Positions 18,676 to 27,395 of a stretch of 64,000 nucleotides of DNA are shown piece by piece. The stretch covers positions 4,340,001 to 4,404,000 of the forward strand of contig NZ_CP114039.1 in assembly GCF_026965535.1 (NCBI RefSeq), in the 5' to 3' direction. The notes under the pieces are model-generated. The model had not been told where the DNA came from and did no database searches. It was given only the letters and a program-made list of their open reading frames with translations. Each line of letters opens with the position of its first letter. Within the stretch, counting starts at the first letter, position 1. The stretch comes from Corallococcus sp. NCRR. GTDB lineage: Bacteria > Myxococcota > Myxococcia > Myxococcales > Myxococcaceae. The position numbers and the translations under genes are program-made.

Positions 18676-19182
18676 ATGGTTGACGAGCCCGAAGGCCCCG
18701 AGGCTGTCCAGCGCGCCACCGACGCCTGCCTGCGCCTGCTCAAGGCGCGCGGCCGAAGCCGGCATGAATTGACGCTCGCCCTGGAGCGCAAGGGCTACCC
18801 CGAATCCGTGCGCGACGCGGTGCTCGCCCGCCTTTCGGAGTGGGGCTACCTGGACGACGCGAAGTTCGCGCGTGAACGCGCCCAGGCCCTCTTGGGCAGG
18901 GGAAAACTGGGCCCCAGGGCCGTGCTCCAGCGGCTGCAGGCCCACGGGCTGGAGGGCACGCAGGCGCGGCGGGCGCTGTCCGAGGCGAAGGACGCGGTGG
19001 GCTTCGACGCGCTGGAGGCCGCCCGGCAGGTGCTGGAGCGCCGGCGCCTGGCCGGCCGCCCGCTGGACGCGAAGGAGCAGGCCCGCGCGGGGCGGCTGTT
19101 GCTCAGCCGGGGTTTCGCGCCGGACATCGTGACCCGGCTGGTGGGAGAACCTTCGCTGGACCCCTCCGGGCAGGACGAATAG
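18676..19182 (+). CDS. recX: Regulatory protein RecX
   Basis: RecX binds RecA filaments and limits strand exchange. The start is the ATG at 18676; the open frame upstream is antisense to the previous gene. The 168-residue protein has the three tandem three-helix repeats of the family: ACLRLLKARGRSRHELTLAL, then LSEWGYLDDAKFARERAQAL, and GRLLLSRGFAPDIVTRLVG. It is not next to recA here. It lies 12 bases before bamD in the same direction, so the two may be cotranscribed. Confidence 0.88.
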   Translation: MVDEPEGPEAVQRATDACLRLLKARGRSRHELTLALERKGYPESVRDAVLARLSEWGYLDDAKFARERAQALLGRGKLGPRAVLQRLQAHGLEGTQARRALSEAKDAVGFDALEAARQVLERRRLAGRPLDAKEQARAGRLLLSRGFAPDIVTRLVGEPSLDPSGQDE

Positions 19183-19194
19183 TTTGGGGGCGTG

Positions 19195-19965
19195 ATGCGC
19201 TCCGTCGTCCTCGTCCTGTCCGCCCTGATGTTGTCCGCCTGTGCCGCCCTCTCCGCGGGGCCCGCGGGCGAGCCCGACTACGCCACCATGGCCGCTGAGA
19301 ACCTGGCGCTGGGCGAGGCCGCGCTGGAGGACAAGGACTACTTCAAGGCGGAGAAGTACTTCGACCACGTCCGCACCAAGTTCCCCTACCTGGAGGCCGC
19401 CCGCGAGGCGGAGCTGAAGCTGGGGGACCTGGACATGGCCCGGGAGATGTACCCGGAGGCGCGCGAGAAGTTCGACTCCTTCATGCGGCTGCACCCCACG
19501 CACCCGAAGGTGGACTACGCCGCCTACCGCGCGGCCCTCTCCTACGTGGAGGAGTTCCCCTCGGAGTTCTTCGCCCTGCCGCCTTCCTACGAGAAGGAGC
19601 AGAAGCCCATGTACGACGCGCTGCGGGCCATGAACGTCTTCCTGCGCGAGTACCCGGAGTCGCGGTACGTGAAGGACGCCACGGCGCACCGGGATGACGC
19701 CAAGCAGCGCCTGGCGCGCCATGAGCTGTACGTCGCGTCCTTCTACGCGAAGCGCGAGCGCTGGAAGGCCGTGGCCCAGCGTCTGGAGGGGCTGCTCAAG
19801 AACTACCCGGGCACGCCGCAGGAGGAGGAGGCCCTCTTCGATCTCCACAACGCGTACGTGAAGCTCAACGACACGGAGCGCGCGCAGAACACGCTGAAGG
19901 AAGTCCTCAAGCGCCTGCCGGGCACGCCCGCCGCACAGCGTGCCCAGAAGATGCTGGGCTCGTGA
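19195..19965 (+). CDS. bamD: Outer-membrane assembly lipoprotein BamD
   Basis: This is a component of the beta-barrel assembly machine at the periplasmic face of the outer membrane. The 256-residue protein starts with a signal peptide and lipobox (LMLSAC). It then carries five TPR-like units typical of BamD/ComL, for example DYFKAEKYFDHVRTKFPY, YPEAREKFDSFMRLHPTH and WKAVAQRLEGLLKNYPGTP. ATG 19195 was chosen over GTG 19192 because it gives the cleaner signal sequence. It overlaps the next gene by four bases (GTGA), which implies coupled translation. Confidence 0.85.
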   Translation: MRSVVLVLSALMLSACAALSAGPAGEPDYATMAAENLALGEAALEDKDYFKAEKYFDHVRTKFPYLEAAREAELKLGDLDMAREMYPEAREKFDSFMRLHPTHPKVDYAAYRAALSYVEEFPSEFFALPPSYEKEQKPMYDALRAMNVFLREYPESRYVKDATAHRDDAKQRLARHELYVASFYAKRERWKAVAQRLEGLLKNYPGTPQEEEALFDLHNAYVKLNDTERAQNTLKEVLKRLPGTPAAQRAQKMLGS

Positions 19966-20666
19966 GGCGCTCGGAGGACTGGGGCCGGCTGGGGGGCATC
20001 GGCATCGCCGTGCTCGCCGCCGCCATCGTCCTCCTGTTCCTGGGCTCGCGCCTGCTGGGCGCCGCAGCCGGGCCGGAAGCGGAAATCATCACCACCCTGA
20101 AGCAGGCCGAGCACGACGGCGTGTCCCTGCCCGTGCCCGGTGCCCCGGCCCCGCTCGTCTCGCGCAAGCTCCAGTACGCCCGCATCTCCGTCTCCGTGGC
20201 GCCGGACGGCCAGCGCGCGGAGGCCTTCGCGACGCTGGACTTCGAGGGCGCGCTGGGCCCCACCACGGTCAGCACCGCGGGCGTGGAGGTGGTCGCCTTC
20301 ACCCGCGCGTCCGGCCGCTGGAGGCCCGAGTCCTCGGTGGCGCCCCGGCTGGTGGCCATGGTGGCGGCGCTGGAGGCGCGGCGGCAGGCCCTGGCGCAGG
20401 GGCGGCCGGAGGCGCTGTCACGGCTGGCGGGCCCGGGCGGAGACGGCGGGGCGGGGCGGACGTGGGCGGAGATGGCCCCCCTGAGCCGGCGGCGGCTGGC
20501 GGTCCAGGCCTGGTACGCCCGGCTGGAGCGGGACGAGGTGACGGTGACGGAGCACTACCGGGTGGAGGGAGACCTTCCGGCCCGGCCGGTGGACACGCGG
20601 GGCGAGCGGCCGCTTTTGCTCGTGCGCGAGGGCGATCAATTCTTGTTTTCGCCCGGGCTGATGTAG
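19962..20666 (+). CDS. Membrane-anchored protein of unknown function
   Basis: This 234-residue protein starts at a GTG overlapping the bamD stop codon. It has one N-terminal membrane helix (GIGIAVLAAAIVLLFLGSRL), then a periplasmic domain with a beta-rich part (LQYARISVSVAPDGQRAEA, VEVVAFTRASGRW), an Arg/Ala-rich helical linker, and a second beta segment (DEVTVTEHYRVEGDL, LLLVREGDQFLF). No family is recognised. Coupling to bamD suggests an envelope role, possibly in assembly, but this is inference from context only. Confidence 0.7.
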   Translation: MRRSEDWGRLGGIGIAVLAAAIVLLFLGSRLLGAAAGPEAEIITTLKQAEHDGVSLPVPGAPAPLVSRKLQYARISVSVAPDGQRAEAFATLDFEGALGPTTVSTAGVEVVAFTRASGRWRPESSVAPRLVAMVAALEARRQALAQGRPEALSRLAGPGGDGGAGRTWAEMAPLSRRRLAVQAWYARLERDEVTVTEHYRVEGDLPARPVDTRGERPLLLVREGDQFLFSPGLM

Positions 20667-20703
20667 GCTTCCCGAGGAGGCAGGGGCCCGCGCGGGCCGA
20701 GTC

Positions 20704-21426
20704 ATGGACGAAGCCCTCAAGCAACTACTGACCCTCGGGCGCGGCTCCTTCGAGAAGAAGCAGTACGCCCAGGCCGAGCAGTTCTTGACGAAGGTGGTCG
20801 AGCAGAATCCGACCTTCGCCGACGTCTACAACATGCTCGGCATCATCTACCACGACCAGGGCCAGTTCGCCCGGGCGCAGCGGGCCTTCGAGTCCGCGCT
20901 GCGGCTCAACCCCGCGTACACCGAGGCCGCGCTCAACCTGGCGGTCATCTACAACGACATGGGGAAGTACGCGGAGGCGAAGGAGGTCTACCAGGCCGCC
21001 TTGTCCCGCCAGAAGGGCGCCCCCGGCGAGCTGGACCCCTACGTCATGAAGAAGGTGGCCAACATGTACGCCGACATCGGCGACGTGTTCGCCTCCAGCG
21101 GCGTGTGGCAGAAGGCCATTGAAGAGTACCGCCGCGCGCTGGCCCACTTCCCGGAGTTCGTGGACATCCGCCTGAAGCTGGGCAACGCCCTCCGGGACGC
21201 GGGCGACAACGCGGCGGCCCTGGCGGAGTACGAACAGGTCATCGCGCAGAATCCGTCGTACATTCCTGGACGGATCAACTATGGAATCGCCCTGTACTCG
21301 GCGGGACGCCGTGACGAGGCGGTGAAGGTCTGGGAAGACGTGCTCGTGCGCAGCCCCGGCAACAAGAGCGCGCAGATGTACCTCAACCTGGTGAAGGACC
21401 CGGGGAAGGCGGAAGTGACGGGTTGA
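20704..21426 (+). CDS. TPR-repeat protein
   Basis: This is a cytoplasmic protein of 240 residues made almost entirely of tetratricopeptide repeats. Examples are KQYAQAEQFLTKVVEQNPTF, QFARAQRAFESALRLNPAY, KYAEAKEVYQAALSRQ and NAAALAEYEQVIAQNPSY, about six units in all. It has no signal peptide. TPR scaffolds hold partner proteins. The adjacent FHA-DUF4388 gene 37 bases downstream suggests the two act together in signalling or motility, but the partner cannot be read from the sequence. Confidence 0.8.
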   Translation: MDEALKQLLTLGRGSFEKKQYAQAEQFLTKVVEQNPTFADVYNMLGIIYHDQGQFARAQRAFESALRLNPAYTEAALNLAVIYNDMGKYAEAKEVYQAALSRQKGAPGELDPYVMKKVANMYADIGDVFASSGVWQKAIEEYRRALAHFPEFVDIRLKLGNALRDAGDNAAALAEYEQVIAQNPSYIPGRINYGIALYSAGRRDEAVKVWEDVLVRSPGNKSAQMYLNLVKDPGKAEVTG

Positions 21427-21463
21427 GCACCATGGCAACTTCCATCATCGAGGTCGCGGCACC

Positions 21464-22408
21464 GTGAGCACTCCTGGCGGTACGGCGAAGTCCTTTGCCC
21501 TCAAGTTCATCTCCGGGAAGTACCAGGGCGGTGAGTTCCCGCTGAAGGCCAACAAGCAGATCGTCGTCGGACGGTCGAGCGAGTTGGACATGGTGCTGGT
21601 GGAGGACATGGTCTCGCGCAAGCACGCGAAGATTTTGTTCTCCGACGGAGCCATCACCATCGAGGACCTGGGGTCCACCAACGGCACCTTCGTCAACGGC
21701 GAGAAGGTCAAGCAGGCCAAGCTGAAGGAGGGAGACCGCATCCTCATCGGGACCTCCATCCTCAAGCTGGTGCACCAGGGCGCGGAGAGCGCCCCGGTGG
21801 ACGAGAGCGTCGTGAAGCAGAAGCTGGAGGAGGCCGCCGCCGCCCAGGCCGCGCGGACCACCAAGGCCAGCTCCATGACGGGGAAGATTGAAGAGATTCC
21901 CCTCCCGGATCTGCTCCAGCTCTTCCACACGTCCAAGAAGAACGGCGTGCTCGTGGTCAACAACGCCCACGAGGGGAAGATCTACCTGCGCCAGGGCCGC
22001 GTGTACTACGCGGTCATCGACGACAACCACAACCTGGGCCCGCAGAAGAGCTTCAACCGCATCGTCACCTGGGAAGAGGGTGACTTCGAGCTGCGCCCCG
22101 CGGACACGCAGGAGTTCATGGTGGAGCTGGACTCCTCCACCGAAGCGCTCCTGATGGACGCCCTGCGGCAGCTGGACGAGTTCAAGCGCCTGCAGCCGAA
22201 CCTGCCGCCCATGGCCACGGCGCTGCGCCTCGCGCAGCCCATGACGGCGCCCTTGAAGGAACTGACGCCGGAGCACCTGGACGTGCTGCAGCTGGTGCAC
22301 AACCACGGCTCGCTGGGCGGCGTGCTGGACCACTCGGACGGCGACGACGTGCTCACCGCCGAGACGGTGGTGCAGCTCATGAAGCGCGACTACGTGCGCG
22401 CGGAGTAG
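21464..22408 (+). CDS. FHA-domain and DUF4388 (PATAN-like) signalling protein
   Basis: This 314-residue protein starts at the GTG at 21464, with GAGG nine bases upstream. Residues about 10-105 are a forkhead-associated domain that binds phosphothreonine: VVGRSSELDMVL, the SRKHAKI motif and DLGSTNGTFVNGE. Residues about 140-240 match DUF4388: MTGKIEEIPLPDLLQLFHTS, then GVLVVNN and GKIYLRQGRVYYA. A helical C-terminus follows. This pairing is common in myxobacteria and links Ser/Thr kinase signals to regulatory scaffolds. It sits between a TPR protein gene and selD, all in one direction. Confidence 0.88.
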   Translation: MSTPGGTAKSFALKFISGKYQGGEFPLKANKQIVVGRSSELDMVLVEDMVSRKHAKILFSDGAITIEDLGSTNGTFVNGEKVKQAKLKEGDRILIGTSILKLVHQGAESAPVDESVVKQKLEEAAAAQAARTTKASSMTGKIEEIPLPDLLQLFHTSKKNGVLVVNNAHEGKIYLRQGRVYYAVIDDNHNLGPQKSFNRIVTWEEGDFELRPADTQEFMVELDSSTEALLMDALRQLDEFKRLQPNLPPMATALRLAQPMTAPLKELTPEHLDVLQLVHNHGSLGGVLDHSDGDDVLTAETVVQLMKRDYVRAE

Positions 22409-22421
22409 GGCGGGGAACATC

Positions 22422-23486
22422 ATGGCGGGTGCGAAACCGGTGGCGCCGAAGAAGCGCCTCACGGAGATGAGCCACTGCGCGGGCTGCGCGGCGAAGCTCA
22501 AGGCGGGGGACCTGGCCACGGTCCTGGGCGGGCTGAAGGGGGCGGCGTCCCACCCCCGGGCCCTGGTGGGCTTCCACACGAATGACGACGCCGCCGTGTA
22601 CCAAGTGGCGCCGGGCATGGCCGTGGTGGAGACGGTGGACTTCTTCCCACCGCTCGTGGACGACCCGTTCCAGTTCGGCGCCATCGCCGCGGCCAACGCG
22701 CTGTCGGACATCTGGGCCATGGGCGCGAAGCCGCTGTTCGCGCTCAACCTGGTGTGCTTCCCGGACGAGCTGCCGCTCAAGACGCTGCAGAAGATTCTCG
22801 CGGGCGGCCAGTCCAAGGCGGACGAGGCGGGCATCCCCATCCTGGGCGGCCACAGCATCCGCGACCCGGAGCCCAAGTTCGGCATGGCCGTCACCGGCGT
22901 GGTGCACCCGAAGAAGGTGCTCACCAACGCGGGCGCGAAGCCGGGGGACGTGCTCCTGCTCACCAAGCCCGTGGGCACGGGCATCGCCACCACCGCCATC
23001 AAGCGGGGCCTTGCGTCCAAGCAGCTCACGAAGCGCGTGACGGCGCAGATGGCCACGCTCAACAAGGCGGCGGGAGAGGTCTTCGCGTCGGGTGCGTTCA
23101 AGGTCAACGCGCTCACGGACGTGACGGGCTTCGGCCTCCTGGGCCACCTCCTGGAGATGATGAACGGCGCGAAGACGCGTGCGGCGCTGGACCTGGAGCG
23201 CATCCCGCTCATCGCGGAGGTGCCCGCGCTGGCGGAGGCCGGCGTGATTCCGGGCGGCACGAAGACGAACCTCGCCCACGTGAAGAAGCAGGTCACGTTC
23301 CCGGAGGGGCTGCCGGAGCACATCCAGTGGCTGCTCGCGGACGCGCAGACCAACGGCGGTCTCCTGGCCAGCGTGCCCGCGCGTCACGCGCTCAAGGCCA
23401 TCCAGGCGCTGGAGAAGGCGGGCGTGGACACGGCCCTCATCGGCGAAGTGCGGGCGGGCCGCCCCGGCATCGACGTCATCGGCTGA
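22422..23486 (+). CDS. selD: Selenide, water dikinase (SelD)
   Basis: SelD makes selenophosphate from selenide and ATP for selenocysteine tRNA and selenouridine tRNA. The protein has 354 residues. The N-terminal catalytic loop is SHCAGCAAKL, with Cys22 and Lys25 at the places of the essential Cys17 and Lys20 of E. coli SelD; it is encoded by a normal Cys codon, not an in-frame TGA. The ATP-binding segments FHTNDDAAVY, ALSDIWAMGAKPLFALN and GGHSIRDPEPKFGMAVTG are intact, as is DVTGFGLLGHLLEM. selA and selB are not in the window. It is the last of a run of rightward genes from recX. Confidence 0.95.
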   Translation: MAGAKPVAPKKRLTEMSHCAGCAAKLKAGDLATVLGGLKGAASHPRALVGFHTNDDAAVYQVAPGMAVVETVDFFPPLVDDPFQFGAIAAANALSDIWAMGAKPLFALNLVCFPDELPLKTLQKILAGGQSKADEAGIPILGGHSIRDPEPKFGMAVTGVVHPKKVLTNAGAKPGDVLLLTKPVGTGIATTAIKRGLASKQLTKRVTAQMATLNKAAGEVFASGAFKVNALTDVTGFGLLGHLLEMMNGAKTRAALDLERIPLIAEVPALAEAGVIPGGTKTNLAHVKKQVTFPEGLPEHIQWLLADAQTNGGLLASVPARHALKAIQALEKAGVDTALIGEVRAGRPGIDVIG

Positions 23487-23549
23487 GGCACGCGCGCCCG
23501 GGAGCGGATTTCGCCTCCGGGCCGGGCCTCCGCTAACATCCCGGCGCGA

Positions 23550-24356
23550 ATGTCGCCGCGCCGTTTCCTCCTCTGCCTCCCCGTGCTCGCGTGTCTCCTG
23601 CCGGCCCTCGCCGGGGCGGGGGAGCGCGGCGCTCGCATCGTCATCGACCCGGGACATGGCGGGGCGAAGGAGGGCGCGAAGGGGCCCGGCGAGCTCTGGG
23701 AGAAGGAGGTCGCGCTCCAGATTGCCCAGCGCCTGCGCGAGAAGCTGGAGGCCGCGGGCAGCGAGGTGTTCCTCACGCGCGAGCGCGACACGCTGATGGC
23801 GCTGTCGGAGCGGGTGGAGTTCTCCAACATCCAGCGGCCGGACCTCTTCCTCTCCATCCACGCCAACTCCATGCCCACGAAGCGGCTGCGCGAGCGCACC
23901 GAGGGCATCGAGACGTACTTCCTCTCCGCCAACGCCTCCGGTGAGGCGGCGCGCGCGGTGGCGGACCGCGAGAACGCGGAGGCCCCCACGGCCCGCGCGG
24001 CACGGGGCCACTCCACGCTGGCCTTCATCCTGGATGACCTGGCGCGCACGGAGGCGCACTCGGACGCGTCCCGGCTGGCCTACGCCATCCACCCGCGCCT
24101 CGTGTCCAGGAGCGGCGCGGCGGACCGGGGCGTGCAGCAGGCGCCCTTCTTCGTCCTCACGGGCGTGGAGGCGCCGGCGGTGCTGATTGAAGTGGGCTTC
24201 ATCTCCCACCCGCAGGAGGGCGCGCGGCTGGGGAAGGCCGCGTACCAGGAGACGCTGGCGGAGGCCATCGCGGACGGGGTGTTGGCCTTCCTGCGGGAGA
24301 CGCGGAAGCGGGACTCGTCGCCCCCGCAACCGGTGGCTGGATCCACGGGGCCCTGA
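23550..24356 (+). CDS. N-acetylmuramoyl-L-alanine amidase (Amidase_3), exported
   Basis: This is a zinc-dependent peptidoglycan amidase of 268 residues. A signal peptide (MSPRRFLLCLPVLACLLPAL) is followed directly by the catalytic domain. Zinc-site and catalytic segments are IVIDPGHGGAKEGAKG with the first His, WEKEVALQIAQRLREKLE with the conserved Glu, LFLSIHANSMP with the second His, and VEAPAVLIEVGFISHP with the catalytic Glu. No SPOR, AMIN or LysM cell-wall binding domain is seen, unlike many AmiC proteins. It acts in the periplasm on the cell wall. The C-terminal 20 residues are a basic, Pro-rich tail. Confidence 0.92.
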   Translation: MSPRRFLLCLPVLACLLPALAGAGERGARIVIDPGHGGAKEGAKGPGELWEKEVALQIAQRLREKLEAAGSEVFLTRERDTLMALSERVEFSNIQRPDLFLSIHANSMPTKRLRERTEGIETYFLSANASGEAARAVADRENAEAPTARAARGHSTLAFILDDLARTEAHSDASRLAYAIHPRLVSRSGAADRGVQQAPFFVLTGVEAPAVLIEVGFISHPQEGARLGKAAYQETLAEAIADGVLAFLRETRKRDSSPPQPVAGSTGP

Positions 24357-24404
24357 TAAAGCGTGGGGGCTTCGCCTGTCCCTCCCTGTCAGGAGCCTTC
24401 CCTC

Positions 24405-25109
24405 GTGCGTTCCTTCAACCGTGGTGCGCTGGACCTCCGGCCCGTCACCCTCACGCCCAACGTCAACCGCTACGCGGAGGGCTCCGTCCAGGTGGAGTTC
24501 GGCCACACCAAGGTGCTCGTCACCTGCTCGGTGGAGGACCGCGTCCCGCCGCACCTGATGGGCAAGGGCAGCGGCTGGGTGACGGCCGAGTACGGCATGC
24601 TCCCGCGCGCCACGCACACCCGCGGCTCCCGTGAGGCCGCCAAGGGCAAGCAGTCCGGCCGCACCATGGAGATCCAGCGGCTCATCGGCCGCGCCCTGCG
24701 CGCGTCGGTGGACCTGCAGGCCCTGGGCGTGCGCACCTTCACGCTGGACTGTGACGTCATCCAGGCGGACGGCGGCACGCGCACCGCGTCCATCACCGGC
24801 GCGTACGTGGCGCTGGTGCTGGCCATGCGCTCGCTCAACAAGCCGGGCATCCTGAAGGGCCTCACCCCGCTGGCCGCGGTGTCCGTGGGCGTGGTGAACG
24901 GCGAGGTGCGCGTGGACCTGGACTACGACGAGGACTCCACCGCGGAGGTGGACCTGAACCTCGTGGCCACGGGCGACGGACGCATCGTGGAGGTGCAGGG
25001 CACCGCCGAGCACAAGCTCTTCGACCGCAAGTCGATGGACGCGATGCTGGACGGGGGCCTCGCGGCCATCCAGCAGCTCGCCGCCGCGCAGGCGAAGGTG
25101 CTGGGATGA
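24405..25109 (+). CDS. rph: Ribonuclease PH
   Basis: This is a phosphate-dependent 3'-5' exoribonuclease that trims tRNA 3' ends. The start is the GTG at 24405 ([14 protein letters not shown]), with AGGAG nine bases upstream; 234 residues is the normal length. Motifs are [54 protein letters not shown] and [21 protein letters not shown]. Since none of the tRNA genes in this window encodes CCA, 3' trimming by enzymes of this kind is needed before CCA addition. It overlaps rdgB by four bases (ATGA). Confidence 0.96.
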   Translation: MRSFNRGALDLRPVTLTPNVNRYAEGSVQVEFGHTKVLVTCSVEDRVPPHLMGKGSGWVTAEYGMLPRATHTRGSREAAKGKQSGRTMEIQRLIGRALRASVDLQALGVRTFTLDCDVIQADGGTRTASITGAYVALVLAMRSLNKPGILKGLTPLAAVSVGVVNGEVRVDLDYDEDSTAEVDLNLVATGDGRIVEVQGTAEHKLFDRKSMDAMLDGGLAAIQQLAAAQAKVLG

Positions 25110-25696
25110 AGCCGAAGCTGCTCTTCGCCACTGGCAACGCCGGCAAGGTGCGTGAGCTGCGCCTGCTCGTGGGCGACGCGGTGGAGGTGGTGTCCCTCAA
25201 GGACCTGCCCCCCATCCCCGAGCCCGTGGAGGACGCCGCCACCTTCGAGGAGAACGCGGTGAAGAAGGCCCGCGAGTACTCGGAGGCCACCGGGCTGCCC
25301 GCGCTGGCGGACGACTCCGGGCTGTGCGTGGACGCGCTGGACGGGCGGCCCGGCGTGCACTCCGCCCGCTACGCGCCGGGGGACGACAAGGCCCGGTACG
25401 AGAAGCTCCTCGCTGAGCTGGCGGACGTGCCCGAGGAGAAGCGCACCGCCTCCTTCCGCTGCGCCCTGGCGCTGGTGACGGGCAAGGGCGACGAGGCCCG
25501 GGTGGAGGTGGGCCGCTGCGAGGGCGTCATCCTCCGGGCTCCGAAGGGGACGAACGGCTTCGGCTACGACCCGGTGTTCCAGGTGGAGGGGGAGGGCGGG
25601 CGCTCCATGGCGGAGCTGGCACCGGAGGAGAAGTCGCGGGTGTCGCACCGGGCCCGGGCCTTCCAGCTGATGCGGCGCCATCTGTTGGCGCTTTGA
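25106..25696 (+). CDS. rdgB: XTP/dITP pyrophosphatase (RdgB/HAM1)
   Basis: This enzyme hydrolyses non-canonical purine nucleotides (XTP, ITP, dITP) to keep them out of nucleic acids. The 196-residue protein begins [15 protein letters not shown] and has the family's [36 protein letters not shown] and [11 protein letters not shown] segments. It is coupled to rph through an ATGA overlap, the common rph-rdgB pair. The tRNA cluster starts 71 bases downstream. Confidence 0.96.
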   Translation: MKPKLLFATGNAGKVRELRLLVGDAVEVVSLKDLPPIPEPVEDAATFEENAVKKAREYSEATGLPALADDSGLCVDALDGRPGVHSARYAPGDDKARYEKLLAELADVPEEKRTASFRCALALVTGKGDEARVEVGRCEGVILRAPKGTNGFGYDPVFQVEGEGGRSMAELAPEEKSRVSHRARAFQLMRRHLLAL

Positions 25697-25767
25697 CCGG
25701 GCGGGCGGGCGTCAGGAACAGCAAGCTTGCGCGTCCGTCCGCGTTAGGCGAAGAATGCGGCACTTCT

Positions 25768-25841
<74 letters not shown>

Positions 25842-25880
25842 TTTGAAGTGCTGTGAGGGTTCAGCAGTCAGGACGGGCCA

Positions 25881-25954
25881 GCTCCAGTAGCTCAGCTGGA
25901 TAGAGCACCGACCTTCTAAGTCGGGGGTCGCAGGTTCGAGTCCTGCCTGGGGCG
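25881..25954 (+). tRNA. tRNA-Arg (anticodon TCT)
   Basis: This is a 74-base cloverleaf. The acceptor GCTCCAG pairs with CTGGGGC (one G-U). The anticodon stem CCGAC/GTCGG has TCT at 25915-25917, and GGTTCGAGTCC forms the T arm. CCA is not encoded. It lies 39 bases after tRNA-Pro. Confidence 0.95.
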
Positions 25955-26047
25955 CAAATCTGCTGGCAGTTGGTTTTGGGCCTTGAACGGCTCCGGTTTC
26001 CACGGTAGGAGACCGCCGCTTTCCAAAGCCGTGACGTGTGAAGTGAC

Positions 26048-26122
26048 GGCGAATGTAGCTCAACTGGTTAGAGCGCCGGACTGTGACTCCGGAGGTTGCC
26101 GGTTCGATCCCGGTCATTCGCC
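26048..26122 (+). tRNA. tRNA-His (anticodon GTG)
   Basis: The 8-bp acceptor is complete: the extra G(-1) at 26048 pairs with C73 at 26122, the identity mark of tRNA-His. The anticodon stem CCGGA/TCCGG holds GTG at 26083-26085. CCA is not encoded. Confidence 0.95.
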
Positions 26123-26143
26123 CTTCTTCTCTCGCTTCCTGTC

Positions 26144-26217
26144 GCGCCTATAGCTCAACTGGATAGAGCATCGGCCTTCGAAGCCGAGGGTTGGGGGTTC
26201 AAGTCCCTCTGGGCGCA
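26144..26217 (+). tRNA. tRNA-Arg (anticodon TCG)
   Basis: This is a 74-base cloverleaf. The acceptor GCGCCTA pairs with TGGGCGC. The anticodon stem TCGGC/GCCGA has TCG at 26178-26180, and GGTTCAAGTCC forms the T arm. It is the last of four tRNAs in this run, and a terminator hairpin follows. Confidence 0.95.
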
Positions 26218-26252
26218 CACCCTTTCCCAGCCCCTTCCTGGTCTGAAAGCGA

Positions 26253-26287
26253 AACGCCCGCGCCCCTCACTCCGGGACGCGGGCGTT
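26253..26287. terminator. Hairpin terminator between tRNA-Arg and the Bet gene
   Basis: A perfect 10-bp stem (AACGCCCGCG at 26253 and CGCGGGCGTT at 26278) encloses a 15-base loop. It lies between converging transcripts, so it could end both the tRNA run and the recombinase gene. Confidence 0.7.
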
Positions 26288-26312
26288 GTTCATTTCGCGC
26301 TCACGCGGGACT

Positions 26313-27395
26313 TCAGGCGTCCGGGTTCGCGGCGCCGTTCTTCGCCGTGGGCACCTGGCAGCGCAGTTCCGTCTCCGCCTCCAGCGCGGTGAGGTTCTCG
26401 CGCATGGCCTTCGCCCATTTGGCCCGGGGCTGCTCCATCAGCTTCTCGTGCGCCAGGTCGATGGTCTCGCTCAGCTCGTCGTCGGACAGCTCGGACGTCG
26501 TCTTGCCCTTGTGCGGGCCGAACGCCACCACCACCGCGCTCGCCTTCGGACGCTCGGGCGTCTGGGCCACGGGCACCGCCGCCACCGTCTTGGCCGGCGC
26601 CAGCGGCACGTCCACGTCCAGCCGCGCCTCCTCCTTCTCCGCGGCCCGCGCCGTCTCCACCGCCTTGGGCGCCTCCGTGGGCGCCGGAGCCAGGGTGGGG
26701 AAGGACGCCTTCACCGGGCCGGGCTTCGAGCCCAGCACCTCGTAGGAACCGGAGGCGGGCGCGGGTTCGTCGTGCGCGTCGTACTCCTCGGCCGGCATCT
26801 CCTCGCGCACGTACAGTCCGCCGAAGGCCTCCGGGTACGCCTTGCGCAGGGCCGCCACGCGCGCGCACTTTTCAATCATCGTCGTGGGAATCTTGGCCCA
26901 CAGTGGCGTCTGCTGGACGTAGCCGGAGAAGTCCAGCCACACGACGACCGGCAGCTTCCCCTCGCGCACCACGCGCGACCAGGCTCCCACCAGGGCGCCC
27001 TTGCGCTTGGCCGGGTTGAAGCGGTGCACCACCTCGCCCTTGCCCTGGTCCACGACGATTTCGTCCTCGGCGAACACCGCGCTCGCCTGGATGCCCTTGA
27101 AGTCCGGGAAGCGCTCCGCCCGGGCGAGCATGCCCGCCTCGGAGGGCTGGAACTCGTACTTCGTCACCCAGTTGGGCCGCTCGCGGTTGCCCACGTTCTG
27201 CCGGCGCGCCACGCAGAACGCTTCCTTGAGCAGCGGATCCAACCCGCTGCGCTTGCACTGCTCGATGAAGAGGGCGAACTCGTCCTCGCTGATTCCCCGG
27301 GGGCAGATGGTCCGCTTCACCAGCTCCACCCGCTCCCGGTTCCAGGCCGCGCCCTGCGGCGACGTCGTTCCATCCGCCTTCACATTCGCATCCAT
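26313..27395 (-). CDS. Bet/RecT-family single-strand annealing recombinase with extra C-terminal domain
   Basis: This is a predicted ATP-independent annealing protein of the phage Red-beta/RecT superfamily, 360 residues. The start is the ATG at 27395, with GGAG eight bases upstream. The annealase domain (about 15-190) shows ELVKRTICPRGISEDEFALF, the FIEQCKRSGLDPLLKEAFC segment, and KCARVAALRKAYPEAFGGLY. A Pro/Ala-rich linker leads to a tail of about 65 residues with FGPHKGKTTSELSDDELSE, like the small domain at the C-terminus of ExoX-type proteins. No exonuclease, integrase or other phage gene is beside it. It faces the tRNA genes and could be a domesticated phage gene. Confidence 0.82.
   Translation of the reverse strand: MDANVKADGTTSPQGAAWNRERVELVKRTICPRGISEDEFALFIEQCKRSGLDPLLKEAFCVARRQNVGNRERPNWVTKYEFQPSEAGMLARAERFPDFKGIQASAVFAEDEIVVDQGKGEVVHRFNPAKRKGALVGAWSRVVREGKLPVVVWLDFSGYVQQTPLWAKIPTTMIEKCARVAALRKAYPEAFGGLYVREEMPAEEYDAHDEPAPASGSYEVLGSKPGPVKASFPTLAPAPTEAPKAVETARAAEKEEARLDVDVPLAPAKTVAAVPVAQTPERPKASAVVVAFGPHKGKTTSELSDDELSETIDLAHEKLMEQPRAKWAKAMRENLTALEAETELRCQVPTAKNGAANPDA

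Noticed and set aside
22422-23486. SelD as a selenoprotein
   Set aside because: The catalytic position is a Cys codon and no in-frame TGA is present.
22377-25013. An 878-codon minus-strand frame opposite selD, the amidase and rph
   Set aside because: It crosses three well-supported genes and shows no protein family; a codon-bias shadow.
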